Shown here in pieces: positions 12,017 to 23,203 of a stretch of DNA of 64,000 nt (the stretch's first letter is position 1; the number at the start of each line of letters is the position of its first letter). Below the pieces are notes generated by a model that saw nothing but the letters and a program-made list of their open reading frames with translations, made no database searches and was not told the DNA's origin. The stretch covers positions 6,847,754 to 6,911,753 of the forward strand of contig OY998177.1 in the NCBI GenBank assembly GCA_963921935.1. Reading direction: 5' to 3'. A program made the translations under genes and the position numbers. Source of the DNA: Galeruca laticollis. Lineage: Eukaryota; Arthropoda; Insecta; Coleoptera; Chrysomelidae.

Positions 12017-12216
12017 NNNNNNNNNNNNNNNNNNNNNNNNNNNNNNNNNNNNNNNNNNNNNNNNNNNNNNNNNNNNNNNNNNNNNNNNNNNNNNNNNNNN
12101 NNNNNNNNNNNNNNNNNNNNNNNNNNNNNNNNNNNNNNNNNNNNNNNNNNNNNNNNNNNNNNNNNNNNNNNNNNNNNNNNNNNNNNNNNNNNNNNNNNNN
12201 NNNNNNNNNNNNNNNN
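12017..12216. other. Assembly gap (200 N)
   Basis: Exactly 200 unknown bases, a conventional gap size, so the real missing length is unknown. It separates the polymerase relic from the right arm. Apparent open frames across it are not meaningful. Confidence 0.99.
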
Positions 12217-12579
12217 TATAATTTACGTAGACATCCCGCTCAAAATACTACTAAACTGTGTGTGTCATTAACTTTTATATCTACATATTTCTACAGTCTT
12301 AATAATTACAAACACCCCATGTATATATCAATTTTAATCATAACATGCCTCGTATATTTTACGTAGATATTCCCTGCAGAATAATAATAGGGATGCAAAT
12401 ATCTTTTAACACCCTGTATTGAAAAAATATTCGTATACTGTAATGAACCTAATTTATGTATCATACAGAGGACTATTTAATATAGAAACATTAATAATCT
12501 TTATGGTCTAAGCTCAACGTCTTGTCGGCTTCTCAAATCAACCACTATACAGAATATTGTCATTCAAATATTTTAATGC

Positions 12580-12762
12580 GTTCCCTACCTGTATCCCAAT
12601 GAAAGAATGCAGTTGGATTTTACCAAGAATGATTACAATGGGGCATATTTCAACTATACTGAATTTTATCCTAGCTATATGAATTCGACACAGAAGCGTC
12701 CTCTGTTGGATTATTGCTCATTCAAGAAGCGTGCATTGTTTGTTTATCACATTTTGGTATAA
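12580..12762 (+). pseudogene. Short open frame relic in Polinton-like arm (right copy)
   Basis: Mirror of the minus-strand frame at 9634-9816; an in-frame TAA lies at 12574-12576 just upstream. An in-frame ATG is at about 12607. Unknown product. Confidence 0.3.
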
Positions 12763-12926
12763 TAATCGGTGGTTTATTATTAACGTTTCAAATTATACCA
12801 ATATTTCAGAATAGCTATTTTAATGAAAAGTAATATTCAATAAAACTGTACCTCTAAGTTGTGTAATTATCGCTTCAAGATTTTTCTATTTGCATTGCAT
12901 TCTTTTTGAAAAGCGGCTTAATTATA

Positions 12927-13253
12927 TTAAGTGATTAAATTATAAATAGCTATAATGTCTATGAAAATTATCAATATCGCCATCAGTATCATACGTCCCT
13001 CTAAATATTTGGGGTGATCCATAATGAAATTCGGAAATACAAGATTCCTGATATTTTTTTTTAAAGAGTACTGTTTGATGCCAAAAATGTTAAACGTATA
13101 ACGTGGTGAATGTCTGGTGCCTCTGTGGTGTATGTGTGCTAACCCTGTGATGTGTGTCTGCTGCCCCTCTGCTTGAGTGGTAAAGTTGGCTCCTTGTTTC
13201 ACCGCATCTATGATAAAAATGACATCCAGTGTATGACAAAGTTGTGAAATCAT
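12927..13253 (-). CDS. Small conserved frame in Polinton-like arm (unknown, right copy)
   Basis: Mirror copy of the frame at 9143-9469, again 108 codons and ending in a hydrophobic segment. The one difference seen is Gly in place of Arg in the HHRRTR stretch. No family recognised; whether it is translated is unknown. Confidence 0.3.
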   Translation of the reverse strand: MISQLCHTLDVIFIIDAVKQGANFTTQAEGQQTHITGLAHIHHRGTRHSPRYTFNIFGIKQYSLKKNIRNLVFPNFIMDHPKYLEGRMILMAILIIFIDIIAIYNLIT

Positions 13254-14521
13254 TGCTTCAAGATTTTTCTATTAGCGTAGCGTTCTTTTTGAAGAGCGGC
13301 TTAATTATATCAATTTAGTTGGGTGCAAGCCTGATGTCTTAGATGTTCTCTTCTATCATGATAGATATCCGTTAATATCAGTATCTGCAAATATGTTGCT
13401 CTTTTGTTTGTTTCTTGGAAAATAATTCATATAAACCGAGTGTTGCAGTAAATTTGTTAGTACCAGCGCAGTCAAACTGATGTGGGTCTGAGGTGTGTTT
13501 GTTATCCATTCTGTTAACCCTCTGCTATCTGTCTGATAGACTTCTGATGTGTGTTATCTGTCTAATAATATATTAAGTCACGGCATATTTTACTATAATG
13601 TAGTCGTACGAGCAACAAATTTCAAGCATGCGAAGCTTTGGGTGTCCTCTGCTGTCGAATAAAGTGGATTTGCTGTCGTTGTCGTCGTTGTCGTCGGTGT
13701 CATCGTTATCGTTGTCATCGTTGTCATCATTGTTGTTATCGTTAATGTTGTGGTTGTCGTGGTCGTTCTAGTAACATCGTGTGTGTGAAAATAATCTACC
13801 AATGCAGTTTGTCAGATGAAAATTTGAGCAGTAATAGCAGAGATTCATTGTAATGTCCTTATCTTTATATACCCTGTGGCATCTTTTATGAAAAAATACG
13901 GTGTTTTTATGACTACAACCTGTGTATATAAAAAATACGGTACTTTATGACTACACCCTGTATAAAATTGCATCTTTTTATGACTACGCACTGTATATAT
14001 GGATTCTTTTATGACTACACTCTGTATATATGAACATCACATCTTTTTTGACTATACCCTGTATATAAGGACAAATGGCATCTTTTATGATCACACCCTG
14101 TATAAAAAATGCAGTATCTTTATGACTATACTCTGTGTAAAATCACATCTTTTATGACTACACCGGTATATAAAGAAAATGCGCAAGGATGCTTTGCATA
14201 TTATTGCGATAAAAATGCACTTTTACACTCGTATGTTGATTGAAGCCATCGCTTTTCATTCTGAAATTTAGAAGTCCCAATCAAAATCCTTGAGATTGTC
14301 ACTAAAAATAATAAGCGATTTTTCTACGATTACCTACTTATGAAGGATTCTGAATATAGTCAACTGCTTGACGCATTGTTTTTTGATTCACATGTTCTAG
14401 TGACTAAAACGATATTGGTACAAAGGAGTATTGAAGAAAAAATTGAAAAAATTACATCCTATGATGAAATCAGACTCTCTGTATCTTATACAGTTAGATT
14501 TCAAATTTAAAATATAGTGGA

Positions 14522-14592
14522 GCCCTTATGGCGGAGATGTAACGGCGAAGGCTGGGAACGATGAGGTCCCGGGTTCGAATCTCACTCAAGGC
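14522..14592 (+). other. tRNA-like sequence in right arm
   Basis: Mirror of 7803-7876, with A-box-like GGCGGAGATGTAACGGC and B-box-like GGGTTCGAATC. It lies about 210 bp inside the element end. Confidence 0.35.
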
Positions 14593-14803
14593 AAACATTT
14601 TTCGATGCACAAACGGATAAAAAATGGACGACAGAAAAATAGAAATCTGTAATCTACTGGAATAAAAATTTAGAAAAAGAAATCTGCCGAAAAATGGACG
14701 ACAGAAAAAAGAAATCTGTAATCGCCGACAGCGACACCAGCGCCACCGTCGACTAGCGGACGTTTTTCGAAGTAGTGGTTTAGAACCCGCCTAGTAACAC
14801 TAC

Positions 14804-14853
14804 AAAGTCTATACAAATGACCAATTTTATGATACGATGCAATGCGAAAAAGT
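14804..14853 (-). repeat. MITE-like satellite element copy C, second part
   Basis: Continues the satellite unit interrupted at 7590 (aaagtctatacaaatgacc...) and ends GCGAAAAAGT, the counterpart of the ACTTTTCCGC end in copies A and B. Without the Polinton-like insert, copy C would be about 470 bp long. Confidence 0.7.
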
Positions 14854-15869
14854 TGGTTTTAATCATTGAAACTGTTTATTTTTGCATGGTACTGATACAT
14901 AAGGATAAGGCTAACACCAATAGTTTGTAAGAATAATTAAACTAGGATAACAAAATCTGACAGTATGTGTGAGAGTCGAGGAATTGGTTACTCTATAATT
15001 CGACTTAAGCAGATTATTAGATTTCTTCTCTCGTTCAATTGACAACAATCTCTCTGTATGTGATCACACGGATCACACATCGTTTGTCAATTAGTTAGAT
15101 CACAGTAATCTTTTAAGTCAGATGATTCCAAGTCTGTTTTTCAATTTCAACAATAAATCAATATAATAACATTTGTTTTACAGTTTCCATATCGTAAATA
15201 ATCATCCTCATGTGAAATAAGAAAAATGTGTGGATTAAGTACCTAAATTTTATTTGAAAAATGAGAGGTCTGAGCCACCTCTGTCGACCCCTCATCCACA
15301 ACAGTATTTTGCATGAGGCGCGTTCTGTTCTTTATTAGAAAGCGATGATTTAGTGTAATGAGTTTTTTTCGTTAAGAAAGGGCAAAGCTGGCGATAATAA
15401 TGTTAATTAATATTTGAATTGAAGGAGATCTTTCAATATTGGCTGACAAGTTTTTCTCTGTTGAAAAGAGGGGAAAACACCTGTTATTATGGATGGATTT
15501 TAATTTTGATGAAGAAAAAACGGAAGGAGTCAAAGGGCCTTTTCAAAAATTAAAAATTAATGAAAATAAATGTCAGAAGATGAATATATTGAAATATTTT
15601 TTGTAAAAATTGTTTATTGATGTGTAACTATTTTTAAAATATATTCTAATCTTCGTGAATAAGGAGAAACGAATTATGTGTTCAGAACAATAATGTTATT
15701 AACGATTATCTTACTACATTATCAGGAGAATTATATATTCACAGGGAAAGTGGAAAGCATGAATTTTTACTAATAAATAGAGTGCAATAGATATAAACTC
15801 AATATTACTTCGACAAATAAAACTGTTTCTGAATATTTCCACAATATAACGTATAATAAAAAAAATTCT
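14854..15869. other. AT-rich stretch without recognisable gene
   Basis: No long frames and no motif that I recognise on either strand. Confidence 0.5.
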
Positions 15870-16222
15870 GAAACATTGACAATTGTTTCGATATTCATTT
15901 CATGTGATGCCTACCCGATGTTTAATAATAATTGTTAGTTCGACCACCTTTTAATTGAATTAATATATATGAATAGAAAAAAGAAGACGATACAAATATT
16001 AAAGCTTATATAATAGGGTTATCCTGGATACTTTTTCCCAAGTAAGATCAGTAACATAGGAAACTAATAAAATTGAATCTACTGATCTTTACAATTATTA
16101 CTTAAGAAGATAGTTTAAAAGTGAAAAACACCCTAGATGTGTCTGTTCACTGATGACTTCATATTGAGGGTCTCTTGTCTTCTAATTACTAGTTCTTCAA
16201 GGAAATCAAGTTCTTAAGACAA
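15870..16222 (-). mobile_element. Penelope-like element 3' fragment
   Basis: Collinear with 35610-36040 of the better-preserved copy: pseudo-LTR sequence (acaattgtttcgat, then gcctaccygatgttta, then a degenerate gatatcctggatatc), followed by the antisense of the protein C-terminus. Diverged and truncated. It meets a plus-strand fragment of the same family just downstream, giving an inverted tail-to-tail arrangement. Confidence 0.65.
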
Positions 16223-16223
16223 A

Positions 16224-16505
16224 AAGTATTGTGAGTACAAAATTGTTCAATGTAAAAACAAAAATATCCCCATTAAAACAATAACGAGCATACAGATTAA
16301 AACAACCAGAGAAATCTCGCTACGCAACACACTACTTCACACCAAACATTCAGAGATACCTAACAAAGAACTAGAAGTACTACATATTTGTCATAAGAAA
16401 CAAGAAGTGGATTACCTTAAAAAATTGGAAATTAGAAGACATTTAAGAAAACCACAATATCAAGTTGTCAATAAACAGATAAATCTCCTTCATTTTTCCA
16501 CTCAT
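16224..16505 (+). pseudogene. Penelope-like GIY-YIG domain C-terminal fragment
   Basis: A plus-strand frame reads KELEVLHICHKKQEVDYLKK and continues LEIRRHLRKPQYQVVN. This matches the end of the Penelope-like protein at 35931-36497 (KLEVLHICEKKQELDFLEEL). The RT and the front of the endonuclease are missing, and upstream codons are interrupted. Confidence 0.65.
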
Positions 16506-16974
16506 GTATATCAAGCAAGGTAAATGAGGAAGTAGTTGGGGTAATTCGTTTTATAAGAAATTTAAATAAACTTTTCCATTGACAGTTCCGCCAAATAAAT
16601 ATGGGCCTATGACATAATTCTCAATTATTCAACTCCATACATTCAATGACCAGCTACTTTGACTGATAGTACGTGTACAATGCGCTTGATCTGTTACATA
16701 ATAATGGAAAGGGTGTCGATTAATAATCTCACTTCTATGAAAATTGCTTCATCGGAAAATAATACAAAATTGAAAAATTTTTATTTTGCTGAATTTGTTG
16801 TTGATCCCACTCACAGAAGGTTAACCGCTTCTAACAATCATCATCCAATAGGTCCTGCATTCCCTGTATATGGTAAGGATGCATTTTGTTCTTAGACATA
16901 ATTTTTTGGACGACAGTACGACTTATGTCGATTTGGTTTGTCCCTTGTTCCGTGTCGAGATATGAGGATCTTCA

Positions 16975-17085
16975 ATCACATTAGTGTTTCAAATGAAACT
17001 TACTAGAAACAATAAGTTTCATTTAAAACACTAATATGAGTAGATTCCACAAACTAAGCGACGAGACAATTAATTTCATCTTCAG
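16975..17085 (+). mobile_element. Penelope-like element 5' fragment with hairpin
   Basis: A near-perfect hairpin (attagtgtttcaaatgaaac ... gtttcatttaaaacactaat) at 16981-17036 is followed by ATG AGT AGA TTC CAC at about 17036, which starts MSRFHKLSDETINFI. This is the same start as the element at 38378 (MNRFHEVRVETVNFI). Only about 15 codons survive. Confidence 0.55.
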
Positions 17086-18884
17086 TCACTTTACACATTA
17101 CAGTCATCTCATTGTCTTCTGACATTGCAGTCTACAACCTCTCGAGTTTTCCGTGAATTACATTGCCAGTTCTGGTAAATCGTTGAAGCACATTTTCGAA
17201 TGTCTTTTTTCTTGGTTGTCCTCTATCTGGAAATTTCTTTTGATATTATTTGTGCGATTAAACAGTTTTTATCACTGGAAGCCAGTACAAAAATCATATC
17301 TGTCAATTCTTCTATCGGAAAATGCATGCTAATAACTCACTCTGACCTCAGACACGAAAATTTCCAATTCACAGGTTACTTGTCAAAACTACGGATATTT
17401 TCATTTCATTACGGTAAGGTTATTTTTGCTCAATTTAGTTTTGTAGATACCCTATTTATCTTATTACAGTTTGTACAGGTAGAAAATTATATGAAATTAA
17501 CGAATATAGAAGTATTTTAAACTTCGCATTCAAAGGAAACTTGTTAAAAACATGAATTTTTTTAAATCGTGAACTAAAACTGCAATTTTCTTCAAAACAA
17601 TAAATTTTAGAAAGCAGATTATGCATACATAATTTGAAGGGATAAAATAGTTTTATAAAATGGTAAAATAATATACTGATTGTTCCATTAAAAAAATGAA
17701 GTTTTTGCTCATTGAAACGTCCTGAGTTAATACTTATTCAAAAAAAACTCAAACAAAACTTCTACTCCATTGAGACATTTCAACCATACTTTACCTTCGT
17801 ACCTACTAAATAAGTTTTGTTGTTTATCACTGATAACGTTTGCTAGGCAGCATTTATAGTGCAACACTTTTCGTAAAATCTTCAAATTTTTCGTTCCAAC
17901 TTGGCATAGTTGCAGTTTATGGGAATAGAAATAATAGGGCTAGATGCAAAATTTTACGATGAATTCGACGGTAGACAAGAATACAGGGTCTCATATTAGA
18001 AGAAAAGTAAACTTCATGTTGTATCGCTTGGGCAGATCTCAAAATATTTTAGAAACATGTATCGGTCCAAATACAAAATTTTTTATTTGGAACATTTTCT
18101 TTGTATTTTTTATCCATACTTCCACACACTAATGGGACACCCTGTATTTTTACCTATATAATTAGGATCCCCAACTGGCTAAAATTCCCCTGGCACTTTA
18201 AACAATAATATTCAAAATCATAATACGAACCATTATTCCACACATTAGAAGTTGTATGCCCCAATGATGGTTCGAATCGGATAGAGAAAGTTGTAAACAC
18301 AACTTGAAGATCAGTTAAAGTTATTTCTAATAACTTCATAACTTACAAGGTGATCCGATTAACGAAGTAGAAAAATTTCTAGGTATGCGTTTTGAATCAC
18401 CTTGAAGGTCAAAATTATTTTATTTACAGAATTCTCTATGAAAACACAATAATATGAAATGAATTTTGAATATTTATAATCGTTTCGAAATAGAATTAGT
18501 TACATCTCGTCACTCGATATTAGGTAGCACCAACTCTATATTGAGAGTTGCTCTAACGAAATATGTGATGATATATAGGGAGTTACAATCAAAAATAAGA
18601 AAGTTTCACTAGGTATAAAGGGGGGTGGTAGGGGACTCTAAATATTTTATATCAATTGGAATTATCCGAAAACCCCATACATCAAAATTTCATATTATAT
18701 TCTTCTCATGCTTCTAATTGAAGCTTCTAAGGAATCACCTTGTATATAAGTGGAGTATAATATCTTCTTCATAGTCGCTTACGTGATTTCGAGCATTGTG
18801 ATTTTATCCATTGGTTCCCTTGATGGTTTTCTATTGCTCCTAATCGTTGGTCATCTTAAATATTTGAGTGAGGTTCTTGCCTGT
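17086..18884. other. No recognisable gene
   Basis: Several frames of 60-106 codons exist but none resembles a protein I know, and base composition does not change. The phrase gggacaccctgtatttttac near 18134 is typical of insect repeat ends. Confidence 0.4.
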
Positions 18885-19600
18885 TAGGTTTAAAATGTGG
18901 TATTTGCATCATGTGGGCAATCTTCCCGTCGATCTTTTCCTTGACGCCGGTTCTTCTCTAGTAAGGCTTTTTTTCTTTTAACTGAATGACCAAAGAATTT
19001 CGTGATTTTCTTCGCCACCCGTCATCAATCTTTTCACACAGAAAAAGTGGAAACACCGAATCTCGTGATGTTGAAGGATATTTGGAGGATTTTCCGTGCT
19101 TTGGTTAGACTGGTCATGAATGCTTTTGCTATCGCACTTCTCCCCTTTTTTTCTGACTGGATTGATTTTGTAGTACTTAATTATACGAAAAAGTCTACCA
19201 TGTTGATGTTAACAATCTTGTTCACACCACTTCGGTTACAATTTTGATGACTAATTATCATTATTTCAGATTTTTTATTTTCATTTATATGTACTTCATT
19301 ACTGGATTCTTCTACACATCCGTTGCAATTAGAGACGTATCGTAGGTTAGAGAATTTGATGCCATCGATAGTTACTCCTCTTTGGCAATCAACGAGCACA
19401 TTACTGATAATACACTCTCCATGGATGTTGGAGAGTAATGTACTGAGTGTGCATCCCTGTCTGACCGCCTTGCTCATTCTGAATGGATCCGTTAATTTTT
19501 CTTCAACTCTGACATAGACTATGTAATTGTCGAATAAATTTTTCATTAGATATATAAAGTGAAGAGGTGGACCCATAATATGGAACAATGTTTTGAGCAA
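18885..19600 (-). pseudogene. Degenerate non-LTR reverse transcriptase
   Basis: On the minus strand, AVRQGCTLSTLLSNIHGECI is the RT block normally written VRQGCxLSPxLFNxYxE. It is followed by GVTIDGIKFSNLRYVSN, where the YADD catalytic motif should be but is lost, and then INENKKSEIMIISHQN. A LINE-like C-terminal patch (KKITKFFGHSVKRKKALL, then a GKxDG-like end) is at about 18890-19010. Substitutions, an internal deletion and stops make it a pseudogene. The order suggests an RTE- or Jockey-like LINE; the clade is uncertain. Confidence 0.6.
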
Positions 19601-20642
19601 TGATATATAAAATTATATAATAAAACAAAACTTCCCCTATAAATCCAATGTATCTAAGTTCAATTCATTCTCTTCAATATGTTAACTAACTCCATATCTG
19701 TAGACTGCTCACGGAACACAATCAACTTTTTTGAAGTTTTAATTGTATTCCACATATATGCCTCTATTGACAAAAGTTTCTGTAATATTTGCAGCATGGC
19801 CGAAAATTAACTGGATATTTGCCGTCTTCCAATAACACATATATCTGAAAATTTCCCTTTTCAAGTTCCGCCTCGTCTTTATCCTGCTTGTAGAGAGGCG
19901 TACGTGGGAGGGAGTTGGAGTATAAATGCTTCATATCGATATTTATGTATCATAAATGGATAGTTGGGAAAGCAGGACCTTATTTTCATCTGAAATATTT
20001 TCCTATTTGTGAGTGCCGCACAGATATTTCATGTCGCAATATTATTCAAAAAATTACTATTATATATTCGATAACATGAATTTCCCATTTATTTTTGTTT
20101 TTTATCATAACAAATTGATATTCAACTAATTTTGGAACCGTTTACTATTTATAACATTATTTTTCGGTTTATTATTTAACATCCATGTTTTATCAACTTT
20201 TTGGGATATAAGTTCCCATTTATTTCTAGAATTGTTCCGTTTGTTTAGTTCTTTTTATTATCTCCATTTGGAGAATTTGAAGACGCTATAATGAGATTTA
20301 TAAAGTTGTGTCTATATTTTAATTACACATCTTCTCTACTTCGCCGATGTCTCGTTTCGAATGAGTTTATGTTGCAGATTATCGTTCCACAAATAAAATA
20401 TCGAATCGCTTCGATCTGGCTATTTCCCATAATTAAAGAGCCTACACATCGCACTTACTACCGCTCCCCCTGTGGTTATTTGCTGGTCTTCACTGGAAAA
20501 TATTTGGCATCATAAACTACAATAACAAATTCCCCACTGAGTACCCTGGAGGAGGGTGAGATGTTGTAGTAGTGTCCACTGGGGATGTCTCAGCAGTCTC
20601 GTTTGATACCTCCACTTCTGGTTCAGAAAAATATAGAGAACT
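19601..20642. other. No recognisable gene
   Basis: AT-rich with only short frames; nothing assigned. Confidence 0.45.
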
Positions 20643-20897
20643 CTAAGATTCATCAAAATTTTGTAGAGAAAAATTTTCTGATGTAGAAGTTTCTGATGAA
20701 GAATCAGAGTCTGCCAGAAATTTTCGCTTCACTTTGGCGATTTTGCTAGACTTACGTCCAGGTTTTTTGGGTTGAGGAAATAATTTAGCCTTAATTGCTT
20801 TTACTTGGTGTTTTTCTTTGATAAGCCGTTTCTGTGGTGTATCGGTATTTACAGTTTTTACAAACAAGTATTTTCCATCATCTCGAGGAATTGCCAC
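20643..20897 (-). CDS. Unassigned 84-codon frame
   Basis: An ATG-started frame with a basic Lys-rich centre (residues 25-60, KKPGRKSSKIAKVKRKF) and a Ser/acidic C-terminus. It resembles a low-complexity tail of a transposon or nuclear protein, but I do not recognise it. It overlaps the start of the transposase relic on the other strand. It may well be a fragment of a longer transposon gene. Confidence 0.2.
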   Translation of the reverse strand: MAIPRDDGKYLFVKTVNTDTPQKRLIKEKHQVKAIKAKLFPQPKKPGRKSSKIAKVKRKFLADSDSSSETSTSENFSLQNFDES

Positions 20898-21117
20898 TTA
20901 ATCGAAGAAGATACATGTGGCTCATGCAGGATGTAGCACCACCTCATTATCGGATAATAATGGTAGGAAATATCTCGATGACCAATTTCTTCACCGTTGA
21001 ATTGGCAAAAGTAGTAAATTTCCATGGCCGTCTAAAACTCCCGAAGGTAATTCATAAAAATTCTATTTTTTGGGGCCATATGAAATCCTTAGTAAATTCA
21101 CAAGTAATAAACACTTA
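20870..21117 (+). pseudogene. Mariner/Tc-like transposase catalytic-region relic
   Basis: The plus strand reads YMWLMQDVAPPHYRIIM then, further on, NSIFWGHMKSLVNSQVINT. This follows the insect mariner-like pattern QQDGAPxHY ... FFLWGHLKSLVYxTPINT, and so carries the second catalytic Asp (in MQD) with its PPH neighbourhood. The segment between has lost the PRSPDLxPLD block, so the third catalytic Asp is missing. It is similar in type to the pieces at 5573-5745 and 6770-6894. Confidence 0.55.
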
Positions 21118-22737
21118 GGATCAATGGCAGCAATTTGAAAATTCGGCTTTTTTATTGCCAATCAGGCCAACATATTTTTAAAAGTAGGAAGATCATTTAG
21201 CCAAATAATGAATAAGTTAATTGAGATAAAGGGGGGTCACAGAACATTTGTTATAAAATGTTTTTACTGTTTGTTTCTGATATTAACGTGTTATTGAAAT
21301 TGTAGGTACTTTTATTTAGATTACATTTCCAGAACCACAATTTGTTTTTAATGTTGTTCTTCTTTATTGTTATTACGGATGAAAGTTACATTTACGTATT
21401 AAATCTACTGGTCCAAAGCATCGCCATAGTTATTTCACATCAAAATTTAAGAAATTGTGCAGCTTCATGTTTAACTTTTAATATCTCTAGAAATATTGAC
21501 GTTATCGTTATGACGAAACAGAATGTTATTTATATTGAAAGTATTGGAATATCTGAAATTTCTATTCCGTCATTGGCGTAAAATTCAGGAACGATTAACC
21601 AGTCACTTGCCCCTGTCGTACGCTTCTGGTAGTAGCCAGAAACGTTTGTTTAACATAGTTTTGTAGGGTGTACAGTATCTAGACCTTCTGCCAAATATGA
21701 AATAGATGATTAAAACAGTTTCAAAGTACCGAGCTCAAATCATTTTCAAATTTTTAAACAAAACTCAGTACGCAGATACATTTTATTCAGGTGTTTCGGG
21801 TTAAATCTTCATAATTTGAAATAAGAATTCTACTGTTAAATTGGTGTTGAATTACCCTGTAGATAGTGACATTCTATAGTGGGTGAATAATTATGTGCTT
21901 CCTAACTTTTCACTGAATCTGCACATGTACAATAGGGGAAAAGTTCAATAACTAAAAAAAAATAGATCACAAAAATATTATTGAATCTCATATTATTGAT
22001 ATTAACTAGGTGATATTGAAGATTAAAACCCCGAGACTCACGTTTGACGACGTCTATGCCTCAAAAAGCATTTGAAAGGCTGTCAGGCGAGGTTGAGCAG
22101 GCCTCGGCAAGCTAATTAGTTGATTTGTAGTGGCTCAAGGGGTCTCCATTTCCCTCTAATGCAATCTAAATTTTTCATTCTGGTTCCCCCGAGAGGTCGA
22201 CAATCCAGAATAGGCCAGCTCAAATAACTTTCAAATTCACACTGCCGTATAAACCCATACTCTTATCTGCTTTATGTTAGCTCGCGAATACCGGGCAATT
22301 TTTTATATTCGTTATATTCCGTAATCACGTTTTCAAATAAATATTTGAGTATATAATTCCCTTGAAAACACCATTACATGTGAAACCATAAAACAGAAGT
22401 AACTTAATCGCTTAATTTTGTAGTTTGAAAATATAAAATATCTAGGTTTAGTCTGATTTTATCTTTAATTTGGAGAATAGAAGCATCATTATATGTTAGA
22501 TTCGGAAAACGTTTTCATTTTTTTGTTATAATGATTGAAGTTTTGAGCTGTTTAGCAGAATAATATTTTTTTTAAATATTTTATCAATCCTTTGACCTGA
22601 CAAGGGTTCGTTCTCATTGGATTTATTAATTCAGACTAGGTTTTGCCGGTGACTTCCTCCGCGTGTTGACCAACATCAGATATCATAGAGGGTACAATAA
22701 AATAATTTTTAGAATACTTATACTCCTTCAATATCTA

Positions 22738-22741
<4 letters not shown>
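21118..22741. other. No recognisable gene
   Basis: Includes a locally GC-richer patch (about 22030-22260, containing ctgtcaggcgaggttgagca) with no coding pattern or RNA fold that I can name. Otherwise AT-rich. Confidence 0.4.

Positions 22742-22814
<73 letters not shown>
22742..22814. repeat. (AT)n microsatellite
   Basis: About 35 AT dinucleotides directly upstream of a Penelope-like 3' end. A second AT run closes the same fragment at 23557. Confidence 0.95.
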
Positions 22815-22816
<2 letters not shown>

Positions 22817-22861
22817 ACTACTAATTCCCTAATTCCCCCCTCTTTTCTAAGGTCAAAGATA

Positions 22862-23203
22862 AAACACCTTTAATGTACCAAACCAACGTTATTTACAAAA
22901 TAAATTGCTCGCAGTGTTCAGGATGCTACGTTGGTCAAACGTCTCAATGGTTAATAACCCGTATTACCCAACACAGAAGTGATTGCCGAGTAGGTAAGAA
23001 TAACTGTGCAATAGTTGATCATTTTATAAAAACAGGACATACATTCAATTATGACGAGACAGAAATTCTGCAGAAAGTTGACCATTACAAGAATCGTTTA
23101 TTTTTTTAAATGTATCACATAAACAAGCAGAAAGATGCTATTAATCTCAAATCTGACACTAATAAACTCAGTGATATTTATTGTCCCCTGTTAAATTCAT
23201 TTT
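22862..23203 (+). pseudogene. Penelope-like GIY-YIG endonuclease domain (5'-truncated)
   Basis: NVIYKINCSQCSGCYVGQTS is the GIY-YIG start (IYxIxCxxCxxxYVGQT), with the conserved R..QH helix (ITRITQHRSD) and VDHFIKTGHTFNYDETEIL after it. A stop occurs at 23107 in a poly-T run. A shift there restores MYHINKQKDAINLKSDTNKL to the end at about 23203, which is the usual C-terminus of Penelope/Poseidon-type proteins. The RT is absent. The Cys pair before the tyrosine is intact. This is a different family from the 35565 element. Confidence 0.75.

Larger units (their letters stand above)
7591..14803. mobile_element. Polinton/Maverick-like element with 2.6 kb inverted repeats
   Basis: A 7.2 kb element bounded by GTAGTGTTACTAGGCGGG and its reverse complement. 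It is flanked by AAAGTCT on both sides (7584-7590 and 14804-14810); depending on where the terminus is set, the duplication is 5-7 bp, compatible with the 6 bp of Polintons. Both flanks together rebuild one uninterrupted satellite unit, so the boundaries are secure. The only family-diagnostic protein is a decayed protein-primed DNA polymerase B at 11520-12016; no integrase, capsid, ATPase or protease is recognisable. The two arms are near identical although the polymerase is broken. A 200-base gap sits in the middle. Alternatives are a non-autonomous Polinton derivative or a relic of a related pPolB-bearing virus. Confidence 0.65.
12217..14803 (-). repeat. Right terminal inverted repeat of Polinton-like element
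   Basis: Mirror of 7591-10179 (2587 bases against 2589). It carries the same features in reverse: 60-codon relic at 12580-12762, 108-codon frame at 12927-13253 (minus), motif array at about 13865-14166 and tRNA-like block at 14522-14592. Confidence 0.85.

Noticed and set aside
11922..12271. Frames that cross the assembly gap
   Set aside because: Made of unknown bases; only the part before 12017 is real sequence and it belongs to the polymerase relic.
7591..14803. Large palindrome as an assembly artefact
   Set aside because: Both ends carry a matching target duplication in one satellite unit and the arms show a few real differences, so true inverted repeats are more likely; the central gap still leaves some doubt.
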